Assembly (NCBI RefSeq): GCF_001308875.1
Contig: NZ_KQ465122.1
Span: 40,025-104,024, forward strand
DNA length: 64,000 nt
Direction: 5' to 3'
From: Lysinibacillus sp. ZYM-1
GTDB lineage: Bacteria > Bacillota > Bacilli > Bacillales_A > Planococcaceae
The position numbers and the translations under genes were made by a program. The number at the start of each line of letters is the position of its first letter. Position 1 is the stretch's first letter. The notes beneath the pieces are model-generated. The model saw only the letters and a list, made by a program, of their open reading frames with translations, was not told the origin of the DNA and did no database searches. Positions 29,955 to 38,844 of this stretch are shown here, piece after piece.

Positions 29955-31433
29955 TTATTCACATGGCGTAGTAGCTACAAGCATCTGTATGGCTTTTTTA
30001 TCAATTTTTCCGACACTTGTTTTCGGTAATTCCTCTATGAAAATAATTTGTTTAGGAATTTTAAAACGTCCTAACTGTTGATGGCAAAGCTCATGTAGTT
30101 CATCTAAAATGGTCGCTACTTGATTGTGACAGACAATGAATGCTGTCACTACCTCTCCCCAATAGTCGTCTGCTACGCCAATTACGGCAACTTCCTGTAC
30201 ATGTGGATGCTGTAACATACACTGTTCCACTTCCTGCGGATATACATTTTCGCCACCCGAGATGATCATCTCTTTTCTTCGCCCAACGATAAAGAAATCC
30301 CCATCCTCGTCCATCATCGCTAAATCGCCAGTTTTTAACCAGCCATCTTGCATAATATTGGCTGTTTCTTGCTTGTTATTCCAATAATAACGAAACACAT
30401 GCTTCCCTCTTACCAATAGCTCTCCGACTTCACGAGGCGCACAATTTTGTCCTGTTGGTTTGACAATTTTAGCTTCATTGAACTGCATGCTTTTCCCCAC
30501 TGCCCCTTTTTTGGCATAAGCATCCTCTCGCGCAATGAAAAAGTTATTAGGCCCTGCCTCCGTCAAGCCGTAGCCCTCTTTAAAAAATAGCCCCTTCCTA
30601 TAAAAAGCATCGTAAATAGGGTGTGGACAAGGGGCACCACCTGACAAAAATACTTTCATCGAAGGAAATGGATTTTCCTGAAAATAGTTCGTAGCAATCA
30701 TCGCCTGATACATCGTTGGCACAAACAGTGAAATCGTCGTTTGATATTGATTCGTGGCTCGCAGTGCTGCCTCCGCTTCAAATTTATCGCCAATGATGAC
30801 AGTTCCGCCAGCCATAAGTAATGGTATACAGAGCGCATTTAAGCCACCTGTATGAAACATCGGCATATAATTTAAGGTACGATCTTTGTCATGTAAACCC
30901 CAGCTAATAATCGTATTCATGGCATTCCAATTGACCGACTCAAAGGATAAGACCACTCCCTTTGGTCGTCCCGTTGTCCCTCCTGTATAAATCATGAGCC
31001 AGGGATCATCTACTTCCATGGATTGCTCATTACCTATAACATGCTTCTCTTGCTGGCTAACATGAAGGGGAAACATTTTTTCTAACACTAAGGGACAATG
31101 ATTCGCCTCTTCATACAACAGGATGGAGGGGGTAGCATCCTCCAAAATTTGGGTTAATTCCTCTTTACTTAAACGCCAATTTAACGGCACATAGATCAGA
31201 CCACGTAAACCACAGGCAAAGAGAACAGCAAAAAGTTGAATATGATTTTTGGCAAAAACAGCGACTCTATTCCCTTTCTGTAGCTGTTGACGCTCAAAAA
31301 ATTGACACCATTTACCGATCTCCTCACTTAATTGCCGATAGGTCCATTGCTCCTCTGTAGCAAGATTAATCAATGCGATATGGTGAGGTGTTAATGTGGC
31401 ACGTTTTAAAATCCACGTTTGCTCAACAAACAT
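29955..31433 (-). CDS. AMP-forming acyl-CoA synthetase
   Basis: 492 residues. ANL superfamily: adenylate-forming P-loop YTGGTTGRPKGVVLS near residue 150, GYGLTEAGPNNF near 285, hinge aspartate in GWLKTGDLAMMDEDGDFFIVGRRKEMI and C-terminal catalytic Lys in LPKTSVGKIDKKAI. It activates an organic acid as its CoA thioester, which neighbours could then act on. Substrate chain is unknown; the family label 'long-chain' should not be trusted. In the same operon as a Liv-type importer. Confidence 0.9.
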   Translation of the reverse strand: MFVEQTWILKRATLTPHHIALINLATEEQWTYRQLSEEIGKWCQFFERQQLQKGNRVAVFAKNHIQLFAVLFACGLRGLIYVPLNWRLSKEELTQILEDATPSILLYEEANHCPLVLEKMFPLHVSQQEKHVIGNEQSMEVDDPWLMIYTGGTTGRPKGVVLSFESVNWNAMNTIISWGLHDKDRTLNYMPMFHTGGLNALCIPLLMAGGTVIIGDKFEAEAALRATNQYQTTISLFVPTMYQAMIATNYFQENPFPSMKVFLSGGAPCPHPIYDAFYRKGLFFKEGYGLTEAGPNNFFIAREDAYAKKGAVGKSMQFNEAKIVKPTGQNCAPREVGELLVRGKHVFRYYWNNKQETANIMQDGWLKTGDLAMMDEDGDFFIVGRRKEMIISGGENVYPQEVEQCMLQHPHVQEVAVIGVADDYWGEVVTAFIVCHNQVATILDELHELCHQQLGRFKIPKQIIFIEELPKTSVGKIDKKAIQMLVATTPCE

Positions 31434-31448
31434 GTTGAAAACCTCCTA

Positions 31449-32180
31449 TCACATCATAATGGCGCCATCCACATGAAGCGTATGACCGTGGACGTAGGAG
31501 GCTTCATCAGAGGCTAAAAACAAGTAGGCGTTGGCAATATCTCGCGGCGTTCCTAAGCGTTGCAATGGGACGATGGATCGCATTTGAGCAAGGATATTTT
31601 CAGGCATTTTCTTCACCATATCGGTTTCTGTAAAACCTGGGGCTACGGCATTGACATTGATCCCTTTCCGCCCTAATTCCTTGGCCCATGTTTTGGTCAT
31701 ACCTACAATCGCTGCTTTCGTGGCTGCATAATTCGTTTGACCAACATTGCCGTAAACACCACTTACGGAGGATGTATTAATAATTTTGCCACCCCTAGCC
31801 GCCACCATATGAGGAATGACTTCCTGTGTACAGTGAAAGACACCTGTCAAATTGACATCTAAGACTTGCTGAAACTGATCCTCAGTCATCTTTGTGAGCA
31901 TCGCATCTCTTGTTATCCCTGCATTATTTACTAAAATATCAATTTGTCCTGCTTGTTCAATCACAGTAGCCACTAACTGTTTTACGCTCTCTCTATTGGC
32001 GACATCCACTTGTATAAATGCTGCCTTTTCACCTAATTGTCCCGCTGCAGCAATCCCCGCCTCGTTATCATAATCAGCAATAAAAACAACTGCCCCTTCT
32101 TCGATAAAACGCTCAGCAGCCGCATAGCCGATTCCTTTGGCAGCACCTGTAATAATGGCGACTTTATTGTTTAAACGCAT
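31449..32180 (-). CDS. FabG-like 3-oxoacyl reductase (SDR family)
   Basis: 243 residues from ATG 32180, which has GGAGGGAG 5 bases upstream; a longer frame begins with TTG inside that ribosome site. Classical SDR motifs: TGAAKGIGYAAAE (cofactor), NNAGITRDAM, the catalytic serine in INTSSVSGVYG and YAATKAAIVG (catalytic Tyr and Lys). Acts on 3-oxoacyl or 3-hydroxyacyl thioesters in most relatives. It overlaps the hydrolase gene by 17 bp. Separate from the housekeeping fabG, judging by the operon. Confidence 0.9.
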   Translation of the reverse strand: MRLNNKVAIITGAAKGIGYAAAERFIEEGAVVFIADYDNEAGIAAAGQLGEKAAFIQVDVANRESVKQLVATVIEQAGQIDILVNNAGITRDAMLTKMTEDQFQQVLDVNLTGVFHCTQEVIPHMVAARGGKIINTSSVSGVYGNVGQTNYAATKAAIVGMTKTWAKELGRKGINVNAVAPGFTETDMVKKMPENILAQMRSIVPLQRLGTPRDIANAYLFLASDEASYVHGHTLHVDGAIMM

Positions 32181-33075
32181 AATTTCTCCCTCCAATTTCT
32201 AAAAAAGCCTCAATTTCAGCTGTCAGTTGTGCTAAATCATCTACCAGTGGTGAATGCCCACAATTCTTTAAGCTCACAAATTGCGCCATCTTGCCCAAAT
32301 CTTGAAGCAACTCTACATTCATCTCCTCAGTAATGACCAAATCACGATCCCCTCTTAACACTAAAATGGGGATATTGATAAGGAGGGCTTCGTGTGACCC
32401 TTTTGCCACCTCATGATCAACTCCACTTATATTAAAAGTATTGAGTGCATGATATACCTCTGCTAAATTTCGCTGTGTCAGCATATCCGCTACATATTCT
32501 TGATATTTTTCTTTGCTTGGCTGTTGATGGCTATAAATTAATGCATTCCATAGTGACTGTAAGCCCTCTCTATTTTTCGTATCATAGAAGCCCTGTACGA
32601 GCTTCGTTTTCGATGTATCCACAAGGACCTCTTCATAGCTATGCGCTCTCTTGAAGGAGGCAGGATTGCTCGTTCCTAAATCTGTATAAAATGGATAACC
32701 ACGTGTGGAAGCGGAGGCTAGTAAAATCAGGCGTTGACAATATCCTGGATAATTCGCTGCAAACTGTAGACAGACTGCTCCACCCGTTGACCAGCCAATC
32801 ATATCAAAACTTTGTAATTGAAGAGCATCTACAAAAAGTTTGACATCCTCACTAAAATCTCGAATGGCCGATATAGGCTTATGATAAGAAGACCCACCAA
32901 AACCCCGTAAATCAATCGCATAAATCGTAAACTTATCATCCAAAGCATCTATCAGTACATCCCAATGCTTAGAAGATGTCATATTCCCATGAACCAACAC
33001 TAAAGGATGACCTCCACCCGGGCGTTTGCGATAAGCCAACGTTTCTCCATTTGCTAACTGAACTGTTTTTAACAT
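32164..33075 (-). CDS. Alpha/beta hydrolase
   Basis: 303 residues. Oxyanion-loop motif LVLVHGNMTSSKHWD, nucleophile elbow GWSTGG (Ser96), acid in LRGDRDLVITEEM and histidine in NCGHSPLVDD. The cytoplasmic fold could cleave an ester, lactone, C-C bond or thioester. The gene is in the middle of the liv-acyl operon, 12 bp behind the KAS-III-like gene and overlapping the reductase gene, so it should process the imported compound or its CoA thioester. No signal peptide. Confidence 0.87.
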   Translation of the reverse strand: MLKTVQLANGETLAYRKRPGGGHPLVLVHGNMTSSKHWDVLIDALDDKFTIYAIDLRGFGGSSYHKPISAIRDFSEDVKLFVDALQLQSFDMIGWSTGGAVCLQFAANYPGYCQRLILLASASTRGYPFYTDLGTSNPASFKRAHSYEEVLVDTSKTKLVQGFYDTKNREGLQSLWNALIYSHQQPSKEKYQEYVADMLTQRNLAEVYHALNTFNISGVDHEVAKGSHEALLINIPILVLRGDRDLVITEEMNVELLQDLGKMAQFVSLKNCGHSPLVDDLAQLTAEIEAFLEIGGRNYAFKQ

Positions 33076-33087
33076 TCAAGTTCCCCC

Positions 33088-34092
33088 TTAACCCCAACGT
33101 ATTGTAATAGCCCCCCATACATAGCCAATACCTGCACTAACGAATGTAACAATGTCGCCAGCCTGTATACGATTTTGCTCCAAGGCAAGCTGTAAGGACA
33201 ATATTTGATCTATCTGTCCAATATGCCCATAGTCTTGTAAATAAATAGACTGCTCAGGCTGCAGGCAAAGCTCTGCTAAAATATAATCATGCGCAGACCT
33301 TTTCATATGCAGCATCGCTAAGTAACTTAATTGCTCTTCGCTATATCCACTTTTCGATAAAGAACTTCGAATGACCTTCAAAAAATTGCTTAAAGATTTC
33401 TGTTCTAATCGCTCCTTCATGCCAATCGGATCCAGAACGTCAAGTTGATATAATCGTTCTGTTAAATGAAAAGGTGTTAACGGGGTTTTCGTACCTCCAA
33501 CTGGAACCACCACATCTTCCGAGAACGAACCATCTGTCATAATATCTGCCTCTAAAAGCTGGTTTTTTACATAGTTTTTTTGTAGCAGTATGGCGCCTCC
33601 ACCAGCAGCCAAATTATACATAAAGCGTGTTCGTGGATTGCTATAATTGATAAAATCAACATTACGATAGCCACCAGCGATTAGAATGGTGTTAATGCTA
33701 TTGTCTGCAGCCATTAAGCTTTTCGCCACTTTCAGCGCCATAATGGTTGTGCCACAGCGTAATTGCACATCAAATGCCCACGCATTGACTGCACCAAGCT
33801 CTTCCTGCATTTTGATGGAAGCTGTCCAGAGTGGATATTCTTTATGCTCCTCCCCCATATAAATAACAACATCAATATCTTTTGGCTCTATATGTGCTTT
33901 TTTCAGAGCATCTTGTGCCGCCCATATCCCCATCTGCACCGTATGATCATGCTCTCCAGGAATCGATTTTTCGTAGATGCCCATTTTTTGACGGATAATG
34001 TCCTCAGGAATGTTCGAAAGAGCCGCAAGTTCCCGCGATGTCATTTTGTTTTGCGGTAGATAAATACCTGTACTAACAATACCGATCGTCAT
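33088..34092 (-). CDS. KAS-III (FabH)-like thiolase-fold enzyme with Cys-His-His triad
   Basis: 334 residues. The thiolase fold shows Cys113 in QLRCGTTIMAL, His262 in MLHMKRSAHD and, in place of the Asn of true FabH (GNTS), His290 in DYGHIGQIDQ. Absence of the asparagine argues against ordinary KAS-III initiation of fatty-acid synthesis. Related enzymes condense or cleave acyl-CoA groups in other pathways. It overlaps livM by 4 bp and precedes the hydrolase gene; its substrate is probably the imported acid or a product of it. Confidence 0.85.
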   Translation of the reverse strand: MTIGIVSTGIYLPQNKMTSRELAALSNIPEDIIRQKMGIYEKSIPGEHDHTVQMGIWAAQDALKKAHIEPKDIDVVIYMGEEHKEYPLWTASIKMQEELGAVNAWAFDVQLRCGTTIMALKVAKSLMAADNSINTILIAGGYRNVDFINYSNPRTRFMYNLAAGGGAILLQKNYVKNQLLEADIMTDGSFSEDVVVPVGGTKTPLTPFHLTERLYQLDVLDPIGMKERLEQKSLSNFLKVIRSSLSKSGYSEEQLSYLAMLHMKRSAHDYILAELCLQPEQSIYLQDYGHIGQIDQILSLQLALEQNRIQAGDIVTFVSAGIGYVWGAITIRWG

Positions 34093-35105
34093 TCAAATCG
34101 CTCCTTTTCCTGTGGCAGGGCAACCTGTGTTTTTTTGTTTTTTACCTTTCCTCGCCATTTCCAAATCAGCAATCTTAGTGAGCCGATAATGCCTTTTGGG
34201 AAAAAGATAACCGCTAAAATATAGAGAATTCCAAAGAATATAATCCACCGCTCAAAAATAGGATAATCTCGTGCCATTCCTGACAGTGCATGCTGAGCAT
34301 ATTCAATGACTGCTGCCCCTAATAATGGTCCCACTAACGTTCCGACCCCACCAATTATGGTCATTAATAAAGCATCGAGTGTAATATCCATCGTCATCAC
34401 ACTCGTATTGACGAAGCGTAATGATACGGCGTATAAGGATCCTGCAAAGCTCGCTACGATGCCTGCCACAACCGAGGCGATGACTTTATAATGCAACGTG
34501 TTAAAACCTAATGATTTTGTCCGTTGCTCATTTTCACGAACGGCAATTAGTATTCGACCTGTTGGCGAATTCACAAAACGATAAAGCGCTAAAAAAATAA
34601 CGACTAGGCTTGTGAACACAAAGAAATAAAAGGTCATTCGATCCCTAAAAACATCAGGTGCTCGAAATGTAAAGCCATCATTGCCATAAGTGACAGAGCG
34701 CCATTTTTCAGCTAGTACTAAAAATAATCCCGAAAAAGCTAACGTAAGCATGGCGAAGAAATGACTTTTCAAACGGAGGGTCAATAAACCTACTAAAAAA
34801 CTAACAAATCCTGCAAATAGCATGCCAATCAATATGGACAGTACGAAAATAAACAGCGTATTATCCATCTGTTTGAGCATAACCGCTGTTGTATAGGCAC
34901 CAATACCAAAAAACATGGCATGCCCAAATGAAACGATTCCTGTATAGCCTAGTAAAATATCATAGCTCATTGCCAATATCCCAAAAATAAAGATTTGCGT
35001 TAATAAAATGAGCAATGTTCTCGAATCATTAACAAAAGGAAGTAGGACAAAAATCGCGAATAATAGGAAAAATGCGATATGCCGTAAGGAAATTTTTAGC
35101 TTCAT
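34089..35105 (-). CDS. livM: Branched-chain amino acid-type ABC permease LivM
   Basis: 338 residues, about ten helices, LivM/LivH family: YDILLGYTGIVSFGHAMFFGIGAYT near residues 48-72 and the cytoplasmic coupling segment TGRILIAVRENEQRTKSLGFN. Longer than LivH, as usual for LivM. It overlaps livH and the KAS-III-like gene by 4 bp each (ATGA), so it is tightly coupled. In this operon the substrate is not necessarily an amino acid; Liv-type systems also import aromatic and aliphatic acids, amides and urea. Confidence 0.9.
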   Translation of the reverse strand: MKLKISLRHIAFFLLFAIFVLLPFVNDSRTLLILLTQIFIFGILAMSYDILLGYTGIVSFGHAMFFGIGAYTTAVMLKQMDNTLFIFVLSILIGMLFAGFVSFLVGLLTLRLKSHFFAMLTLAFSGLFLVLAEKWRSVTYGNDGFTFRAPDVFRDRMTFYFFVFTSLVVIFLALYRFVNSPTGRILIAVRENEQRTKSLGFNTLHYKVIASVVAGIVASFAGSLYAVSLRFVNTSVMTMDITLDALLMTIIGGVGTLVGPLLGAAVIEYAQHALSGMARDYPIFERWIIFFGILYILAVIFFPKGIIGSLRLLIWKWRGKVKNKKTQVALPQEKERFE

Positions 35106-35974
35106 GATGTTCGCTCCTTCCGCATCGCAAACAGCCCTTGAGGACGGAAAATTAACACGATCGCCATTAATATCATATTGACTGCCAATGACAGTACAGG
35201 CACGTAATAGGCCATAAAGCTACCTGCAAGTCCTACTAAAATAGCTGCCAGCAACGAGCCTGAAAAGCTGCCCATTCCGCCGATGACCACAACGATAAAC
35301 CCTAAAATCGCGTACTCCATACCCATTTCTGCATAAATCACACCTGAATAGGGAGCCATCAACATCCCACTTAGGGCCGCAAGAGCTGCACCTACCATGA
35401 AAACATATAAAAATACACGTTTAATATGAATACCAAGCGCCTGTGCCATTTCCTTATCCTGGACACCAGCCCGAACAATTAAGCCAATCTTTGTGCGCTT
35501 CAGCAAATATTGGAAAAATCCAAAAATCACAAACCCGACGATAATAATAAATAAACGATATTTAATGATAATAACGTCGCCAATTTCCCAGCTTCCAGCT
35601 AAATAACTTGGCGTTTTCACTGCGACGCCATTCGGGCCAAAGACCACCTTAATAAGCTCCTGTAAAACAAGCATCAGCCCTAAGGTAATTAAAATTTGCT
35701 GAATATGATTGCCATAAACAGGCGTAATAATTATTTTCTCCGTTATAAATCCAAGCAATGCTCCAGTTATAATTGCACCAACAATCCCCAAGATGAAACT
35801 TTCCGTATACATATAGGTGAAGATTCCCGCATAAGCTCCCCAAACGAATAGCCCACCATGCGCAAAATTCAACACATCCATTAAGCCAAAAATTAAGGTC
35901 AAGCCTGCTGCTAGTAAAAATATCAGCATGCCAGTTGCCAAGCCATTAATGATTAAATTGACGAAAAGCTCCAA
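35102..35974 (-). CDS. livH: Branched-chain amino acid-type ABC permease LivH
   Basis: 290 residues, about eight helices: GLATGMLIFLLAAGLTLIFGLMDVLNFAHGGLFVWGAYA at residues ~10-48 (family signature around NFAHG) and GLIVRAGVQDKEMAQALGIH, the coupling segment. Start is TTG at 35974 with GGGGGTGA about 9 bases upstream. It pairs with LivM to form the channel and lies 16 bp behind livF. Confidence 0.9.
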   Translation of the reverse strand: MELFVNLIINGLATGMLIFLLAAGLTLIFGLMDVLNFAHGGLFVWGAYAGIFTYMYTESFILGIVGAIITGALLGFITEKIIITPVYGNHIQQILITLGLMLVLQELIKVVFGPNGVAVKTPSYLAGSWEIGDVIIIKYRLFIIIVGFVIFGFFQYLLKRTKIGLIVRAGVQDKEMAQALGIHIKRVFLYVFMVGAALAALSGMLMAPYSGVIYAEMGMEYAILGFIVVVIGGMGSFSGSLLAAILVGLAGSFMAYYVPVLSLAVNMILMAIVLIFRPQGLFAMRKERTS

Positions 35975-35989
35975 TGATGGTCACCCCCT

Positions 35990-36697
35990 TTATCCAATCC
36001 CAAGATACTTACGTTTCAGCTCTTCATTATCAATGAGTTCCTGCATATTGCCTGAATGCACTGTCCTGCCATCATCAATCAATGTATAGGTATCACCAAT
36101 ACGACTAGCCATCATAAAGTTTTGCTCGACGAGGACAATGGACGTTTTCTTTTTCATTTCTACAATGGCCTCCATCACCTTTTCAACAACGATTGGCGCT
36201 AGCCCCTTTGAAGGCTCATCAATCAGAATTAATTGACTATCATTGATAAAGGCTCTTGCCATCGACAGCATTTGCTTTTGGCCACCTGATAAATGTCCAC
36301 CAGCCTTCTTCCAAAATTTCTTTAAGTCTGGAAATAGCTCAAGCACATATTGTTGCCGCTCTATTGTCGCTTTGTCCTCCTTCCGCATTGCTACCTTCAT
36401 ATTCTCTTCTACCGATAAATCTGCAAAAATCCCTTGATTTTCTGGAACATAGCCTATCCCTAATTTGGCTACCTTGTAGGTGGGGCTTTTTTTTATAGAG
36501 TTCGAGCGAAAGGCGATTTCTCCCTTTGTCGCAGGTGTTAAGCCCATAATTGTTTTTAGCGTAGTCGTTTTACCTGCGCCATTACGGCCTAGCAGTACTG
36601 TCACCTGCCCCTCCTTTGCTTCAAAATTCACGCCTTGTAAAATGTGATATTGGCCGATATGGGTATGAACCTCATTTAATGTCAGTAAGGTGTTCAT
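35990..36697 (-). CDS. livF: ABC ATPase LivF
   Basis: 235 residues from ATG 36697, with GGGGGG 7 bases upstream; the longer frame to 36736 runs inside livG without its own ribosome site. Walker A LGRNGAGKTTTLKTI, Q-loop PENQGIFADLSVEEN, signature LSGGQKQMLSMARA, Walker B LILIDEPSKGLAP and the switch histidine replaced by Gln in VEQNFMMA, as usual in LivF. It overlaps livG by 26 bp. Confidence 0.9.
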   Translation of the reverse strand: MNTLLTLNEVHTHIGQYHILQGVNFEAKEGQVTVLLGRNGAGKTTTLKTIMGLTPATKGEIAFRSNSIKKSPTYKVAKLGIGYVPENQGIFADLSVEENMKVAMRKEDKATIERQQYVLELFPDLKKFWKKAGGHLSGGQKQMLSMARAFINDSQLILIDEPSKGLAPIVVEKVMEAIVEMKKKTSIVLVEQNFMMASRIGDTYTLIDDGRTVHSGNMQELIDNEELKRKYLGIG

Positions 36698-37448
36698 CGT
36701 ACAGCCCCCCCAAATATGCATGTTGCACGGTGTCATTATTCATAATTTCCTCTGGTGAACCATCTGCTAATAACTGACCATTAAACAACACCATAATGGA
36801 ATCCGATAAATCTAAAATCATATCCATTTTGTGTTCAATGAGCAGAATGGTTTTATCCCCTTGCTGTTTAATTGTCCGAATCACTTCTAAAATCGTTGGC
36901 ACTTCTTCTAAAGACATGCCAGCAGTTGGTTCATCGAGTAACAGAATCTCCGTATCTAACGCTAAGAGCATGGCAATCTCAAGCTTTCTTTTCTCCCCAT
37001 GTGAAAGCATTGTTGTGAGGGCGTCGCGTTTATTGTCGAGCAAAACGAGGGCTAATAACTCTTCCGCTTTTTCAGTGATTGCCTTATAGCTTTTGAAGTG
37101 TCGAAATAGCTGATAACGAATTTTCTCCTTAGATTGCACAGCTAAACGAACATTTTCTAAAACCGTTAAATTTGGAAAAACATTGGTGATTTGAAAGGAT
37201 CGCCCTAAACCCATACGTGTTCTTTCAATGGCTGACTTTTGTGCCAGTGATTGCCCCTTAAAATAAACATCACCAGCAGTTGGCTTTAACTCGCCACTAA
37301 TTAAATTAAAGAACGTCGTTTTACCAGCACCATTCGGACCAATTATGGCCTTCAAATGCTTCTCTGGCATTTGAAAATTAACGCGATCCACAGCCGTATG
37401 CCCACCAAAACGAATTGTTAAATTATCTGTGTGTAATATAGGTTCCAT
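36672..37448 (-). CDS. livG: ABC ATPase LivG
   Basis: 258 residues. Walker A IGPNGAGKTTFFNLI, signature LSHGEKRKLEIAMLLA (LSHGE variant typical of LivG), Walker B ILLLDEPTAGMS and switch His in IEHKMDM. It energises the importer with LivF. Position: 62 bp behind the binding-protein gene, which is first in the operon, and overlapping livF. Confidence 0.9.
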   Translation of the reverse strand: MEPILHTDNLTIRFGGHTAVDRVNFQMPEKHLKAIIGPNGAGKTTFFNLISGELKPTAGDVYFKGQSLAQKSAIERTRMGLGRSFQITNVFPNLTVLENVRLAVQSKEKIRYQLFRHFKSYKAITEKAEELLALVLLDNKRDALTTMLSHGEKRKLEIAMLLALDTEILLLDEPTAGMSLEEVPTILEVIRTIKQQGDKTILLIEHKMDMILDLSDSIMVLFNGQLLADGSPEEIMNNDTVQHAYLGGLYDEHLTDIK

Positions 37449-37510
37449 CCTCGACTCCCTTCCTCTCTATTAGTTATGTAGAGAGGACAGAATTTCTGCC
37501 TCTCCTGTGC

Positions 37511-38749
37511 CTAATTCAGAACAGGCGGTGCTGTTTCCTCAGGACTTAGCTCACGTATAAGTACTGGTACTGGATAATCCACACCTTCTTGTTTTTCTAA
37601 TCGTATCGAATACATGGATTGAAGAGCCTGATGATCCTCCTCACGGAAAGTCATCGTGCCTTTTGGCGTCTCAAATGACATCCCTTCCATCACGTCAATC
37701 AGTTTGTTGGCATCAGCATCTCCATCCGATTTTTTCAATGCCTCCACAATGGCAATCGCCGCAGACATACCTCCAGGTGTAAATAAATCGGGTACTTCAT
37801 TAAAACGTTTTTGATGTTCATCCACTAACCATTTGTTCACATCATTTTGCGGTAGCGTATTGTAATACACCGAGAAGCCTTCCATTCCAACCAATGGATT
37901 CATAAATTGAAGTGCAATAATATCGGGCGCACCTGTTGAAATTTTAATGCCCTTTTCTTGAATTTTAAGATCAGCAATTTGATTCCAAGGCGAATTTGCG
38001 CCTGCCCATACTACAAATAAATAATCAGGCTTGGCATCGATCACCTTTTGTAAATTGGGCGTAAAGTCGGTTGCCGCAGGATCTGCATACTCCTCTAGCA
38101 CAATTTCAGCGCCCAACTTCTCCGCAGCTGTTTTAAAGGCGTTTACCCCGTCCCAACCAAACGAATAGTCTGGTGCAAATGTAGCAATTTTTACACCATC
38201 TCCCGCAATAGCCGCTGCCGCAGCATACGCATCTTGTGATGAATTACGTCCTGTACGGAAAATATACTTATTAAATTCTGAACCTGTAATACTATCAGCC
38301 ACTGCAGGCTCCACCACCATAATCTTTTCATACTCCTCAGCAAGAGGAAGAACAGCGAGTGTATCACCAGAACTCGAAGAACCGACTAGAAAATCAACCT
38401 GATCATCCTCTAATAACTTTGTGGCCTTTTGCACAGCTACCTCAGGCTTCGTCTCCGTATCCTCATAAACAATCTCGATTTTCTTACCATTGACCTCCAT
38501 CGTACCGCCAGTAGCATACTCAATTCCTAAATCAAACCCCCGCTGCGTCTGCTTCCCATAGGACTCCAATGCCCCTGTTAACGAAGCAAGCACTCCAATT
38601 TTAACCGTCCCACCTTCTGCCGTGACCGCTTTCGTCTCATCACTAGAATCGTCTACATCTGTTGCATCTTGCGTTGTATCCTTTTCATTACAAGCCACCA
38701 ACAACATAGCTACCATGACTAATAGAAACCAATACAAATGCTTCTTCAT
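37511..38749 (-). CDS. Liv-type ABC substrate-binding lipoprotein
   Basis: 412 residues. Lipoprotein signal ending LLVAC (Cys20), a Thr/Asp-rich linker, then a type-I periplasmic-binding fold: VKIGVLASLTGALESYGKQTQRGFDLGIEYA near residues 50-80 and LVGSSSSGDTLAVLPLAEEY. It is the first gene of the operon and its sequence decides the ligand. The family takes branched-chain amino acids but also acids, amides and aromatic compounds; the downstream acyl-CoA genes point to a carbon source of acid type. A CRE box lies about 30 bp upstream. Confidence 0.9.
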   Translation of the reverse strand: MKKHLYWFLLVMVAMLLVACNEKDTTQDATDVDDSSDETKAVTAEGGTVKIGVLASLTGALESYGKQTQRGFDLGIEYATGGTMEVNGKKIEIVYEDTETKPEVAVQKATKLLEDDQVDFLVGSSSSGDTLAVLPLAEEYEKIMVVEPAVADSITGSEFNKYIFRTGRNSSQDAYAAAAAIAGDGVKIATFAPDYSFGWDGVNAFKTAAEKLGAEIVLEEYADPAATDFTPNLQKVIDAKPDYLFVVWAGANSPWNQIADLKIQEKGIKISTGAPDIIALQFMNPLVGMEGFSVYYNTLPQNDVNKWLVDEHQKRFNEVPDLFTPGGMSAAIAIVEALKKSDGDADANKLIDVMEGMSFETPKGTMTFREEDHQALQSMYSIRLEKQEGVDYPVPVLIRELSPEETAPPVLN

Positions 38750-38779
38750 CCCATAACCCCCTTTAAAATAAGCTCCATA

Positions 38780-38791
38780 GAAAGCGCTTTC
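38780..38791. promoter_or_regulatory. CRE box (CcpA site) upstream of the liv-acyl operon
   Basis: GAAAGCGCTTTC is a perfect 12-bp palindrome with the central CG and flanks of catabolite-responsive elements (TGAAAGCGCTTTCA type). It lies 31 bp before the binding-protein start, between promoter and gene, a usual place for repression under good carbon supply. Confidence 0.8.
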
Positions 38792-38844
38792 GTTGCTATG
38801 ACATCACTATATAAAAGTCCAGTTACAAATTAGTTACAAAAAAT

